Source of the DNA: Aquipuribacter hungaricus
GTDB taxonomy: Bacteria > Actinomycetota > Actinomycetes > Actinomycetales > JBBAYJ01
DNA length: 64,000 bases
Strand: one strand, 5' to 3'
Assembly: GCF_042663885.1 (NCBI RefSeq)
Contig: NZ_JBHSXV010000001.1
Shown: piece by piece, positions 54,778-63,667 of the stretch
Numbering within the stretch: the stretch's first letter is position 1
How the letters are laid out: each line of letters opens with the position of its first letter
Made by a program: the position numbers and the translations under genes
Notes under the pieces: generated by a model
Databases searched by the model: none
The model's input: the letters and a program-made list of their open reading frames with translations, nothing else
Told to the model about the DNA's origin: nothing

Positions 54778-55497
54778 TCAGCCCTTGCGGGCGCGCTCCG
54801 CGGCGACGATGGCCTTGTCCAGGTCGCGGCGCATCGCGGCCACGCCGGTGGCGTCCGGGTGGGCGCCGAGGGCGTCCAGGTGGCGGCGGGCCTCGGCGAG
54901 GCGCTGCGCGTCGACCGCGGCCGACACGAGCTCGCGCCCGGCCTGGAGCGGGTGGTCGCTGGGACGCCAGTGGCCCATCCCCAGGGCCAGCGCACCGTCG
55001 GCGTCCCCGGCCTCGCGCAGCAGCACCAGACCGTCGAGCAGGGCGCGGCCGGAGGGGTCGCGCTCGGCGGCGACGCCGAGCCGGCGGATGGCGGCCTCGC
55101 GGTCGTCGTGCAGCGACAGCCGGGCGAGCTCCACCAGCGGGTACCAGGCCCGCTGGTCGTGGGCGAGCTCCTCGGCCAGCGCCCAGACGGCGGTGTCCTC
55201 GGCCTGCTTGAGGTCGCCCGCGGCGTGCTCGGCGGCGCGGCGGCGCACCACCGCGGCCAGCTCGGCGAAGCGGCCCTCGTCGTTGGGGTCCTCGCGCAGC
55301 AGGTCGTGCAGCCGCTCCTCGTCCACCGACTCGTGCACGGTGGAGGTGTGGTCCCCGTCGTCCGCGACGGTCGGGATCCCCCCCGTGGCGGGCTCGTGGA
55401 CCACCAGCTGCGGCCCCGTCGTCTCGACCCTCAGCTCGGGCTCGGGGCTCCCGCCCCGGCTCCGCAGCCGGTCCCTCAGTGATCTGAACCCAGGCAC
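54778..55497 (-). CDS. Alpha-helical (TPR-like) protein of unknown function
   Basis: 239 residues. After a polar head of about 60 residues the rest is a series of Ala/Leu/Arg helical pairs (EERLHDLLREDPNDEGRFAE, WYPLVELARLSLHDDREAAI) with TPR-like spacing, ending in a basic helix. No enzyme motif is seen. GGGAGG precedes the GTG by 6 bases. Position between aceE and the fab cluster recurs in relatives, but no role is known. Confidence 0.7.
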   Translation of the reverse strand: MPGFRSLRDRLRSRGGSPEPELRVETTGPQLVVHEPATGGIPTVADDGDHTSTVHESVDEERLHDLLREDPNDEGRFAELAAVVRRRAAEHAAGDLKQAEDTAVWALAEELAHDQRAWYPLVELARLSLHDDREAAIRRLGVAAERDPSGRALLDGLVLLREAGDADGALALGMGHWRPSDHPLQAGRELVSAAVDAQRLAEARRHLDALGAHPDATGVAAMRRDLDKAIVAAERARKG

Positions 55498-55574
55498 GGT
55501 GCCTCCCCTCGTCGTGGACCTCACCGTACCGAAGGGGCCGGACGGCGGCCCGCGCTCGGCGCGCCGCGCCCGGC

Positions 55575-55580
55575 TACCGT
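55575..55580 (+). promoter_or_regulatory. -10-like hexamer TACCGT before the PucR-type regulator
   Basis: TACCGT ends 6 nt before the GTG at 55587. Confidence 0.5.
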
Positions 55581-55586
55581 GGCCCG

Positions 55587-56786
55587 GTGGGCAGCCTGAC
55601 CAGCAGCGACGCGGCGGCGGGACCGGCGCTGTCGGAGGCGTCGCTGGCCGCCCTGGAGCAGGGCAGCACGACCATCTCGGCGGGCGCGCTGTCGCAGATG
55701 GCGGCCCAGCTGCCCTGGTTCGACGGGCTCTCGCCCGAGGCCAAGCTGTCGGTCGGCCTCGTCGCCCGGACCGGCGTGTCCGGGTTCGTCACCTGGTGCC
55801 GCGCGGGCGGGCCCGTCGGCCCGTCGGTGCGCAGCGTCGACCTGTTCGGCGCCGCCCCGCGCGACCTCACCCGGCTCATCAGCCTCCACCAGACGGTCAC
55901 CCTCGTGAGGACCGCGATCGACACCTCCGAGCGGCTGCTCGAGGACACGCTGCCCGAGGACGAGCTGCCCGTGGCACGGGAGCTGCTGCTGCGCTACGCC
56001 CGCGAGGTCGCCTTCGCCGCGGCCGAGGTCTACGCCCGCGCCGCGGAGACCCGCGGCGCCTGGGACGCCCGGCTGGAGGCGCTCGTCGTCGACGCGCTCG
56101 TGCGGGGCGAGACCGACGAGGGCCTGGCGTCCCAGGCCTCGGCGCTGTCGTGGCCGGTGGGGACCCCGACCACGGTGGTCGTCGCGACTGGGACGTCCCG
56201 GGCCGAGCCGCACGCGCTGCGACGGGTGGCGCGCAGCCACCGGGTCGAGCTGCTCGTCGGGCACCAGAACGACCGGCTCGTCCTCGTCCTCGGCGGCGCG
56301 GCCGACGCCACCGAGGTGGTGACGGACATGCTCGACCTGGTCGGCGACGGACCGGTGGTCGTCGGCCCCACCCGGGCGGGCCTGCCCTCGGCGCCGCGCT
56401 CCGCCCGGGCGGCCCTGGCCGGGGCGACCGCCGCCCGCGCCTGGCCCGCCGCGCCGCGGCCGGTGCTCGCCTCGGCGCTGCTGCCCGAGCGGGTCCTCGC
56501 CGGCGACGTCACCGCGCGCCGGGCGCTCGTCGACATGGTCCACACCCCGCTGGTCGAGGCCGGCAAGGACCTCGTGGACACCCTCCAGGCCTACCTGGAC
56601 ACCGGCGGCGCGCTGGAGGCGACCGCCCGGGTGCTGTTCGTCCACGCCAACACCGTCCGTTACCGGCTCAACCGGGTCGAGCAGGTCACCGGCCTGCTGG
56701 CGACCGACCCCCGGGAGCGGTGGACCCTGCAGCTCGGCCTCGCTCTCGGCCGTCTCGCGGGGTCACCCCGGCCTCACCGCGCGTGA
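55587..56786 (+). CDS. PucR/CdaR-family regulator, FasR-like
   Basis: 399 residues. A GGDEF-like CdaR region occupies the middle and the C-terminus has the PucR helix-turn-helix (about 345-375; ALEATARVLFVHANTVRYRL). Directly upstream of fabD-fabH-acpP-fabF, this matches the position and type of FasR, the activator of the same operon in Streptomyces. Regulation by fatty-acid status is inference. An inverted repeat sits between this gene and fabD. Confidence 0.85.
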   Translation: MGSLTSSDAAAGPALSEASLAALEQGSTTISAGALSQMAAQLPWFDGLSPEAKLSVGLVARTGVSGFVTWCRAGGPVGPSVRSVDLFGAAPRDLTRLISLHQTVTLVRTAIDTSERLLEDTLPEDELPVARELLLRYAREVAFAAAEVYARAAETRGAWDARLEALVVDALVRGETDEGLASQASALSWPVGTPTTVVVATGTSRAEPHALRRVARSHRVELLVGHQNDRLVLVLGGAADATEVVTDMLDLVGDGPVVVGPTRAGLPSAPRSARAALAGATAARAWPAAPRPVLASALLPERVLAGDVTARRALVDMVHTPLVEAGKDLVDTLQAYLDTGGALEATARVLFVHANTVRYRLNRVEQVTGLLATDPRERWTLQLGLALGRLAGSPRPHRA

Positions 56787-56837
56787 TGCCGGCCGGCGGC
56801 CCGCCCGCAGGTCACGGACGTGTCACGACGGGGACCT

Positions 56838-56852
56838 TGTAGGACTCCTACA
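56838..56852. promoter_or_regulatory. Palindrome in the fabD promoter region, candidate regulator site
   Basis: TGTAGGA and TCCTACA form perfect 7-base arms around a single C, 68 bases before the fabD start and 51 bases after the regulator gene. It is the most symmetric sequence in the gap and the obvious candidate for FasR-like binding. CACTGT at 56909-56914 may be the fabD -10 element. Confidence 0.5.
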
Positions 56853-56920
56853 GAACCTCGCCGCGAACGTGGTGCCCGCCGCAGCGGCGCCGGCGCGGCG
56901 CGCTGGGCCACTGTGGGGAC

Positions 56921-58114
56921 GTGCTCATCGTCGTCTGCCCGGGTCAGGGCTCCCAGACCCCCGGCTTCCTGTCCCCGTGGCTCGAGCTCCCGGAGTTCGA
57001 GGAGCGGCTGTCCTGGCTGTCCGCCGTCGCCGCCGTCGACCTCGTCGCCCACGGCACGACGTCCGACGCGGACACGATCCGCGACACCGCCGTGGCGCAG
57101 CCCCTCATCGTGGGCGCCGGGCTGGTCAGCCTCCTCGAGCTGTTCCCCCACCCCTCCGACGCCTTCCGCCTGAGCGCGGCCGGGGCCGGGCACTCCGTCG
57201 GCGAGATCACGGCCGCGTCCGCCGCCGGGGTGATGACCGCGGAGCAGGCGATGGTGTTCGTGCGCGAGCGCGGCCTGGCCATGGCGCGGGCCAGCGCGGC
57301 CGCCCCGACCGGGATGAGCGCCGTGCTCGGCGGCGACCCCGCGGACGTCGACGCCGTGCTCGAGAGCCACGGCCTCACCGCGGCCAACCGCAACGGCGCT
57401 GGCCAGGTCGTCGCGGCCGGCACGCTCGAGCAGCTCGCCGCCCTGTCCGCCTCGCCGCCCGCGAAGACCCGCGTGGTCCCGCTGCAGGTGGCCGGCGCCT
57501 TCCACACCCGCCACATGGAGCCCGCCGTCGGTGTGCTGTCCCGCCACGCCCGCGCCATCTCCACGCACGACCCGCGCAGCCGCCTGGTGTCCAACGCCGA
57601 CGGCACCGTCGTCCACGACGGCCGCGAGGTCCTCGCCCGCCTGGTCCGCCAGGTCGCGCGCCCCGTCCGCTGGGACCTGTGCATGGAGACCTTCCGCGAC
57701 CTGGGCGTCACCGGCATCGTCGAGATCCCGCCGGCCGGCACCCTGTCGGGGCTGGCCAAGCGCGCGCTCCCGGGGGTCGAGATCGTCGCGCTCAAGACGC
57801 CCGACGACCTGCCCGCGGCCCGCGCCCTGGTCAAGGAGCACGGCGGCCAGCCGAGCACGATGTCGTCCAGCCCCACGTGGCGCCTGGTCGTCTCCCCCGC
57901 CAAGGGCCTGGTCACCTTCGGCGGCCTGCCCGAGGGCAGCGACGTCACCCCCGGCAGCGTCGTGGCGCGGGTCGAGGGCCTGCGCGACTCCTACGACGTC
58001 ACCGCCCCGCACGGCGGCACGGTCGTGGAGTGGGTCGTCCAGGACGGCGACCCCGTCTCCCCCGGACAGCCGCTGGTGCGCCTGCACCCCACCACCCAGC
58101 AGGGCCGCGCGTGA
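56921..58114 (+). CDS. fabD: Malonyl-CoA:ACP transacylase with C-terminal lipoyl-like domain
   Basis: 397 residues. The transacylase (about 1-305) loads malonyl groups on ACP: nucleophile Ser92 in GAGHSVGEI, Arg115 in VFVRERG and His195 in GAFHTRHM. A further domain at about 319-390 reads as a lipoyl/biotinyl-type barrel: RLVVSPAKGLVTFGGL, then a turn VEGLRDSYDVTAPHGG and VVEWVVQDGDPVSPGQPLV. The lysine of the usual MKM/DKA turn is missing, so it cannot carry biotin or lipoate. Ordinary FabD is about 310 residues. Its stop overlaps the fabH start. Confidence 0.93.
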   Translation: MLIVVCPGQGSQTPGFLSPWLELPEFEERLSWLSAVAAVDLVAHGTTSDADTIRDTAVAQPLIVGAGLVSLLELFPHPSDAFRLSAAGAGHSVGEITAASAAGVMTAEQAMVFVRERGLAMARASAAAPTGMSAVLGGDPADVDAVLESHGLTAANRNGAGQVVAAGTLEQLAALSASPPAKTRVVPLQVAGAFHTRHMEPAVGVLSRHARAISTHDPRSRLVSNADGTVVHDGREVLARLVRQVARPVRWDLCMETFRDLGVTGIVEIPPAGTLSGLAKRALPGVEIVALKTPDDLPAARALVKEHGGQPSTMSSSPTWRLVVSPAKGLVTFGGLPEGSDVTPGSVVARVEGLRDSYDVTAPHGGTVVEWVVQDGDPVSPGQPLVRLHPTTQQGRA

Positions 58115-59127
58115 GCGCCCGCATCACCCGCGCCCGCGGGGCGGAGCACGCCCGGATCATGGGCGTCGGGGCGATGCGGCCCGAGCGCGTCGTCACCAAC
58201 GAGGAGGTCTGCACCTGGATCGACTCCTCCGACCAGTGGATCCGGGAGCGCTCCGGGATTGTCCAGCGCCGGTTCGCCAAGCCGGAGGAGACCGTCGTCG
58301 ACATGGCCCTGCCGGCGTGCCGGGCGGCGCTGGAGATGGCAGGCCTCGGCCCGGGCGACGTCGACGCCGTCATCGTCTCCACCGTCACCTGGTACCTGCA
58401 GACGCCGTCCGCCGCGGCCGTGCTCGCCGAGCGCCTGGGCAGCACGCCCGCCGCCGCGTTCGACCTGTCCGCCGCCTGCGCCGGCTTCTCGCACGGGGTC
58501 GGCCTGGCCTCGGACATGGTGCGCTCCGGCAGCGCCCGCCACGTGCTCGTCGTCGGCGTGGAGAAGCTGTCGGACTTCACCGACCGGCGCGACCGCAGCA
58601 CGGCGTTCCTGTTCGGGGACGGCGCGGGCGCGGTCGTCGTCGGCCCGTCGGAGACGCCCGGCATCGGCCCGACCGTCTGGGGCAGCGACGGGGCCCAGGC
58701 CGACGTCATCTCCCAGAGCACGTCGTGGACGTCCATGCGCAGCGAGGACGGCCGGACCGTCGCCGGCGACTGGCCCGCGCTGACCATGGTCGGCCAGACG
58801 GTGTTCCGCTGGGCGGTGTGGCAGATGGCCCCCGTGGCGCAGAAGGCGATGGACGCGGCCGGGGTCACCGCCACCGACCTCGCGGCGTTCGTCCCCCACC
58901 AGGCCAACGTCCGCATCATCGACGCGATGGCCAAGCAGCTCGGCCTGCCCGAGGACCTGCCGGTCGCCCGGGACATCGCCTGGATGGGCAACACGTCGGC
59001 GGCCTCCGTGCCGCTGGCCATGGAGCGGATGCTCGCCGACGGCTCCGCGCCGTCGGGCGGCCTCGCGCTCCTCATCGGTTTCGGCGCAGGCCTGGTCTAC
59101 GCCGCGCAGGTGGTCGAGCTGCCGTAG
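58111..59127 (+). CDS. fabH: 3-oxoacyl-ACP synthase III
   Basis: 338 residues; condenses acyl-CoA primer with malonyl-ACP to start fatty-acid synthesis. The Cys-His-Asn triad is intact: Cys123 (LSAACAGFSHG), His263 (VPHQANVRI) and Asn294 (GNTSAAS). Actinobacterial FabH often prefers branched primers; that cannot be read here. GTG overlaps the fabD stop. Confidence 0.96.
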   Translation: MSARITRARGAEHARIMGVGAMRPERVVTNEEVCTWIDSSDQWIRERSGIVQRRFAKPEETVVDMALPACRAALEMAGLGPGDVDAVIVSTVTWYLQTPSAAAVLAERLGSTPAAAFDLSAACAGFSHGVGLASDMVRSGSARHVLVVGVEKLSDFTDRRDRSTAFLFGDGAGAVVVGPSETPGIGPTVWGSDGAQADVISQSTSWTSMRSEDGRTVAGDWPALTMVGQTVFRWAVWQMAPVAQKAMDAAGVTATDLAAFVPHQANVRIIDAMAKQLGLPEDLPVARDIAWMGNTSAASVPLAMERMLADGSAPSGGLALLIGFGAGLVYAAQVVELP

Positions 59128-59232
59128 GCGGCCCGAGCCCCTGACCCCACCCCCGCTCGCGCGGGCGCACCCGCACCACCCGTCCGCCAGCACCACCCGT
59201 CGCACGACCGAACCCAGAGGGAGCACCACATC

Positions 59233-59478
59233 ATGGCAAGCGAGCAGGAGATCCTGAGCGGCCTGGCCGACATCGTCAACGAGGAGACGGGTCTGCCCAC
59301 GGACGCCGTGGAGCTCGACAAGAACTTCACCGACGACCTCGACATCGACTCCCTGTCGATGATGACCATCGTCGTGAACGCCGAGGAGAAGTTCGGCATC
59401 CGCATCCCCGACGAGGACGTCAAGAACCTCGCCACCGTGCGCGACGCCGTCAGCTACATCGCCCAGGCCCAGGGCTGA
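59233..59478 (+). CDS. acpP: Acyl carrier protein
   Basis: 81 residues, acidic four-helix carrier. The phosphopantetheine serine is Ser40 in the motif DLDIDSLSM. GAGGGAGC precedes the ATG by 9 bases. It is separated from fabH by 105 bases and followed by a strong hairpin, so it may be made in excess of its neighbours. Confidence 0.97.
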   Translation: MASEQEILSGLADIVNEETGLPTDAVELDKNFTDDLDIDSLSMMTIVVNAEEKFGIRIPDEDVKNLATVRDAVSYIAQAQG

Positions 59479-59484
59479 GCGGCC

Positions 59485-59513
59485 GGGCCGGGCGCCCACG
59501 AGGCGCCCGGCCC
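59485..59513 (+). terminator. Hairpin after acpP (partial terminator)
   Basis: GGGCCGGGCGCC (59485-59496) and GGCGCCCGGCCC (59502-59513) form a perfect 12-bp stem with a 5-base loop, 6 bases after the acpP stop. It may attenuate transcription into fabF or protect the acpP 3' end. Confidence 0.6.
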
Positions 59514-59602
59514 GCCCCCGCACGACCGCTCCACCGGCACCACCGGCGCACCAGCGCGACCCCCACCCAGCGGACGCACCGCACGAAGACCCGGGAGATC
59601 CC

Positions 59603-60853
59603 ATGAGCACGACCGTCGTCGTCACCGGCCTCGGCGCCACCACCCCGATCGGGGGTGACGCCGTCTCCACCTGGGAGGCCGCCCTCAAGGGCGTCTCGGG
59701 TGCCGCCACGTTCACCGGACCCTGGGTGGACGACTTCGAGCTTCCCGTCCGCTTCGGCGCGCAGCTCACCGTCCCCGCCTCGGAGATGCTCACCAAGGTG
59801 CAGCTGCGCCGGCTGGACCCCAGCTCGCAGTACGCCCTCATCGCCGCCCAGGAGGCCTGGCGCGACGCCGGCTCCCCCACGCCGGAGCCCACGCGGCTCG
59901 GCGTGTGCATGGCCAGCGGCATCGGCGGGCTGTGGACGCTGCTCGACAACTGGGACGCCATGAAGGCCGGCGGGCCCCGCCGGGTCTTCCCGCTGTCGAT
60001 CCCCATGCTCATGCCGAACGCGCCCGCCGCGACCGTGAGCCTCGAGGTCGGCGCCCGCGCCGGCGCCCACACCCCGGTCAGCGCGTGCGCGTCCGGCGCC
60101 GAGGCCATCGCCATGGCCATCGACATGATCCGCAGCGGCCGCGCCGACATCGTCGTCGCCGGTGGCACCGAGGCCGTCGTCCACCCGCTGCCCGTGGCCG
60201 CCTTCGCCGCCATGCAGGCCCTGTCGACCCGCAACGACGACCCTTCGACCGCCTCGCGGCCCTACGACATCGGGCGCGACGGCTTCGTCCTCGGCGAGGG
60301 TGCCGGGGTCGTCGTCCTGGAGTCCGAGGAGCACGCCCGCGCCCGCGGCGCCCGTGTCCACGCCGAGATCCTGGGCGCCGGCATGAGCTCCGACGCCCAC
60401 CACATCGCCGCCCCCGAGCCCGAGGGCATGGGCGCCGCCCGCGCCATCCAGGAGGCGCTGGACGTGTCGGGCCTCACCGCCTCCGACATCGACCACATCA
60501 ACGCCCACGCCACGTCCACCCCCGTCGGCGACGTCGCCGAGGCCCGCGCCATCCACCGCGCGCTCGGCTCGGACATCGCCTCCCGGATCGCCGTGTCGGC
60601 CACCAAGTCCATGACCGGGCACCTGCTGGGCGCCGCCGGTGCCGTCGAGGCCGTGTTCGCCGTCTGCGCGGTCCGCGACCGCGTCGCCCCGCCGACCATC
60701 AACATCACCGAGATGGACCCGGTCGTCGAGCTCGATGTCGTGCGCGACGAGCCCCGCCAGCTCGGCGACGGGACCCGCCCGGTCGTGGCGCTCAACAACT
60801 CCTTCGGCTTCGGTGGCCACAACGTCGCCCTGACCTTCCGCAGCGCGTCATGA
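59603..60853 (+). CDS. fabF: 3-oxoacyl-ACP synthase II
   Basis: 416 residues; elongating condensing enzyme. Cys162 in VSACASGAEA is the nucleophile, with the two histidines in NAHATSTPVGD and KSMTGHLLGAAG. A G-rich ribosome site precedes the ATG. It overlaps the next gene by ATGA. Confidence 0.96.
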   Translation: MSTTVVVTGLGATTPIGGDAVSTWEAALKGVSGAATFTGPWVDDFELPVRFGAQLTVPASEMLTKVQLRRLDPSSQYALIAAQEAWRDAGSPTPEPTRLGVCMASGIGGLWTLLDNWDAMKAGGPRRVFPLSIPMLMPNAPAATVSLEVGARAGAHTPVSACASGAEAIAMAIDMIRSGRADIVVAGGTEAVVHPLPVAAFAAMQALSTRNDDPSTASRPYDIGRDGFVLGEGAGVVVLESEEHARARGARVHAEILGAGMSSDAHHIAAPEPEGMGAARAIQEALDVSGLTASDIDHINAHATSTPVGDVAEARAIHRALGSDIASRIAVSATKSMTGHLLGAAGAVEAVFAVCAVRDRVAPPTINITEMDPVVELDVVRDEPRQLGDGTRPVVALNNSFGFGGHNVALTFRSAS

Positions 60854-62274
60854 CGGCCACCGCCGCCCCCACCACGGCCGGCCTCTCGGTCGAGGTCGAC
60901 CCCCGCGACCCGATGCTGCGGCTGCAGGCCTTCGCCGACGAGGGCAGCGTGGAGCTGCTGCGCGAGCCCGACAGCTCCGGCATGGTCGCCGCGACGGTCC
61001 GGGTCGACGGCACCCCCGCCGTGGTGTTCTGCTCCGACGCCCGCGTCATGGGCGGGGCGATGGGCGAGGTCGGCTGCAAGGTCGTCCTGCTGGCCTACGA
61101 GCGGGCCCTGGCCGACGGCGTCCCCGTCGTCGGGCTCTGGCACTCCGGCGGCGCCCGGCTGGCGGAGGGCGTCGTCAGCCTCCACGCCGTCGGCGAGGTC
61201 TTCGCGATCATGACGCGCGCGTCCGGCAAGATCCCCCAGATCAGCGTCGTCATCGGCGCGGCTGCGGGCGGGGCGGCCTACGGGCCTGCGCTCACCGACG
61301 TCGTCGTGCTCGGCCCCGACGGCCGGGTGTTCGTCACCGGTCCCGACGTGGTCCGCAGCGTCACCGGCGAGAAGGTCGACGCGCTGCGGCTCGGTGGGCC
61401 CGAGCCCCACGGCCGCCGCTCCGGCGTCGTCCACGTCACCACCGAGACCACCGAGGACGCCTACCTGCGCGGCCGCGAGCTGGTCACGCTGCTCGGCACC
61501 CCCCGCCGGGTGGACCCGACGGCCGTGGTCGACAAGGACCTCGGCCGGCACCTGCCCGAGAACCCCAAGCGCGCCTACGACGTGCACCCGGTCGTCGCCG
61601 ACCTGCTCGACGACGACGCCGAGGTGCTCGAGCTGCACGCCCGCTGGGCCCCGAACGTCGTCACCACGCTCGGCCGGCTCGGCGGCGGGACCGTCGGCGT
61701 CGTCGCCAACAACCCGATGCGCCTGGGCGGCTGCCTGGACTCCAGCTCGGCGGAGAAGGCCGCGCGCTTCGTGCGGATGTGCGACGCGTTCGGCATCCCG
61801 CTCGTCGTGCTCGTCGACGTCCCCGGCTACCTGCCGGGCGTGGGCCAGGAGTGGGACGGCGTGGTCCGCCGCGGCGCGAAGCTGCTGCACGCCTTCGCGG
61901 AGGCGACGGTCCCCCGCGTCACCCTCGTGACGCGCAAGGCCTACGGCGGCGCGTACATCGCCATGAACTCCCGCTCCCTGGGAGCGACCAAGGTCTTCGC
62001 GTGGCCGACCGGCGAGGTGGCCGTCATGGGCGCCGTCGCCGCGGTCCGCATCCTCCACCGCCGCCGCCTGGCCGAGGTGCCGGACGACGCGCGGGCGCAG
62101 GTCGAGGTCGAGCTGGCCGCCGAGCACGAGCGCCTCGCCGGCGGCATCCCCCGCGCCATGGAGATCGGCGTGGTCGACGAGATCGTCGCCACCGCGCAGA
62201 CCCGGTCCGCGCTGGCGTCGGCGGTGGCCGCGGCCCCCGCGGTGCGCGGCCAGCACGGCAACATCCCGCTGTAG
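60850..62274 (+). CDS. Acyl-CoA carboxylase carboxyltransferase (AccD/PccB type)
   Basis: 474 residues of the carboxyltransferase beta family that transfers CO2 from biotin to acetyl- or propionyl-CoA. The oxyanion-hole lines are VGLWHSGGARLAEGV and GAAAGGAAYGPALTD in the N-half and KAYGGAYIAMNSRSLGATKV in the C-half. Coupled to fabF by ATGA, it most likely supplies malonyl-CoA. No biotin carboxylase or carrier gene lies in the window. The label accD is plausible but substrate preference is not proved. Confidence 0.9.
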   Translation: MTATAAPTTAGLSVEVDPRDPMLRLQAFADEGSVELLREPDSSGMVAATVRVDGTPAVVFCSDARVMGGAMGEVGCKVVLLAYERALADGVPVVGLWHSGGARLAEGVVSLHAVGEVFAIMTRASGKIPQISVVIGAAAGGAAYGPALTDVVVLGPDGRVFVTGPDVVRSVTGEKVDALRLGGPEPHGRRSGVVHVTTETTEDAYLRGRELVTLLGTPRRVDPTAVVDKDLGRHLPENPKRAYDVHPVVADLLDDDAEVLELHARWAPNVVTTLGRLGGGTVGVVANNPMRLGGCLDSSSAEKAARFVRMCDAFGIPLVVLVDVPGYLPGVGQEWDGVVRRGAKLLHAFAEATVPRVTLVTRKAYGGAYIAMNSRSLGATKVFAWPTGEVAVMGAVAAVRILHRRRLAEVPDDARAQVEVELAAEHERLAGGIPRAMEIGVVDEIVATAQTRSALASAVAAAPAVRGQHGNIPL

Positions 62275-62280
62275 GTCGTC

Positions 62281-62856
62281 GTGGTCGGGGGGCTCGCGCC
62301 GGAGCGGCGGCGGACGCAGCGGCTGCTCCTGCGCGGGTTCACCGACGCCGACCGGGAGCCGTTCGCCGCGCTCAACTCCGACCCGGCGGTCATGGAGCAC
62401 TTCCCGTCCCCCGTCGACCGCGCCCGCAGCGACGCGCTCGTCGACCGGGTGCGGGCCGGCTGGGCCGACCGCGGCTGGGGCCTGTGGGCGGTGGAGCGGG
62501 CGGACACCGGGGAGATGGTCGGGTTCACCGGCCTGTCACCGGCGACGTTCGACGCGCCCTTCACCCCGGCCGTCGAGGTCGGCTGGCGCCTGGCCCGCGC
62601 GCACTGGGGCCAGGGCTTCGCGACCGAGGCGGCGCTCGCCTCGCTGCGGGTCGCGTTCGAGGACCTGGGGGTCGGCGAGGTGGTGTCGTTCACCGCGGTC
62701 ACCAACTCCCGGTCCCGGGCGGTCATGGAGCGGCTCGGCATGCACCGCGACCCGGCCGACGACTTCCCCTACCCGTCCATCCCCGAGGGGCACCCGCTCC
62801 GCCCGCACGTGCTCTACCGCCTCGACGCCGCGACGTGGCGGTTGCGGCAGGGCTGA
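62281..62856 (+). CDS. GNAT-family acetyltransferase
   Basis: 191 residues of RimJ/RimL type: TQRLLLRGFTDADREPFAAL, the acetyl-CoA line ARAHWGQGFATEAALASL, and the C-terminal TNSRSRAVMERLGM. The GTG is 4 bases after the carboxylase gene, so it is read from the same transcript. Substrate unknown. Confidence 0.9.
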   Translation: MVGGLAPERRRTQRLLLRGFTDADREPFAALNSDPAVMEHFPSPVDRARSDALVDRVRAGWADRGWGLWAVERADTGEMVGFTGLSPATFDAPFTPAVEVGWRLARAHWGQGFATEAALASLRVAFEDLGVGEVVSFTAVTNSRSRAVMERLGMHRDPADDFPYPSIPEGHPLRPHVLYRLDAATWRLRQG

Positions 62857-62880
62857 GCAGCGGAGCGGCCGACCGGACCG

Positions 62881-63434
62881 TCAGCCCGCGGGCGGCACGG
62901 GGACGCCGAGGCCGTCGACGGCCTCCGCCCCCGGCAGCGCCCCGAGCAGCGCCCCGGGGAGCACGAGCTTGGAGCGGCGCAGCCCGGAGCCGACCACGAC
63001 CCACGGCTGCGCGACGACGGCCGCGTCCACGAGGACAGGCCAGGATGCGGGCAGGCCGATCGGGGTGATGCCGCCGTGCTCCAGCCGCTGTCCGCCACGG
63101 CCGTGGCCATGGGCGCGAACGATGCCTTGCGGGCGTCCAGGCGCCGGCGGACCAGCCCGTTGACGTCGGCCCGCGTGGTGGCCAGGACCACGCAGGCGGC
63201 CAGGGTCGTCGTCTCGCCGCGGCGCCCGGCCACCACGACGCAGTTGGCCGACTGCTCGAGGGTGACGCCGTGGGCCGCGCAGAACGCCGCGGTGTCCGCG
63301 AGGTCGGGGTCGATCTCCGCGACGTGCACCTGACCGGCCTCGGACGCAGCGAGCGTCCCCAGCGCGGCGGCCACGGGCGGCGCGAGCAGGTCCGGCCGGT
63401 CGAGGGCGGGGACGGTGGTGAGGCTGCCGAGCAC
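62881..63434 (-). pseudogene. YbaK/EbsC (prolyl-tRNA deacylase-like) gene with a one-base frameshift
   Basis: Two frames give about 184 residues: the first includes VHVAEIDPDLADTAAFCAAH and ANCVVVAGRR, ending ATAVADSG; the second resumes LEHGGITPIGLPASWPVLVD and runs to GLRRSKLVLPGALL, the full YbaK core. GGC is followed by TGGAG at 63084/63083 where CTG GAG is expected, so one C of a pair is missing. These proteins edit mischarged tRNAs. The GTG has TACGGT seven bases upstream, suggesting leaderless expression. Confidence 0.8.
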
Positions 63435-63441
63435 GTCGGAG

Positions 63442-63447
63442 ACCGTA
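63442..63447 (-). promoter_or_regulatory. -10-like hexamer TACGGT before the YbaK-like gene
   Basis: On the minus strand TACGGT ends 7 nt before the GTG at 63434. It lies 10 bases from the repeat locus that follows. Confidence 0.4.
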
Positions 63448-63457
63448 CCGACCGCGG

Positions 63458-63543
63458 CACGGCAGACGCCGGTGATCTCGGGCTCGCTCGCGTGCGCGTG
63501 CTCCGACGAGGTGAGCGACGCCGGTGATCTCGGGCTCGCTCGC
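63458..63543. repeat. Two-unit copy of the 52-bp repeat (locus 2)
   Basis: GATCTCGGGCTCGCTCGC begins at 63474 and again at 63526, exactly 52 bases apart. The second copy, from 63510, begins GGTGAGCG, has GCCGGTG in the middle and keeps the GAGCGA/TCGCTC arms. The 18-base part between copies is unlike locus 1. The remaining 120 bases to the next gene show nothing further. Confidence 0.8.
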
Positions 63544-63667
63544 AGGTGGGTCCGTCGGCGCCCGTGGGGCGGCTCTCTGCGAGCCGTCGTGGTCGTCCTC
63601 GGGCCGTCAGGGCCGTGCCGGCGGCTCCTGGGGAGTCATCGTGGTGGTGGTCCCAGGCCGGTGGGAC

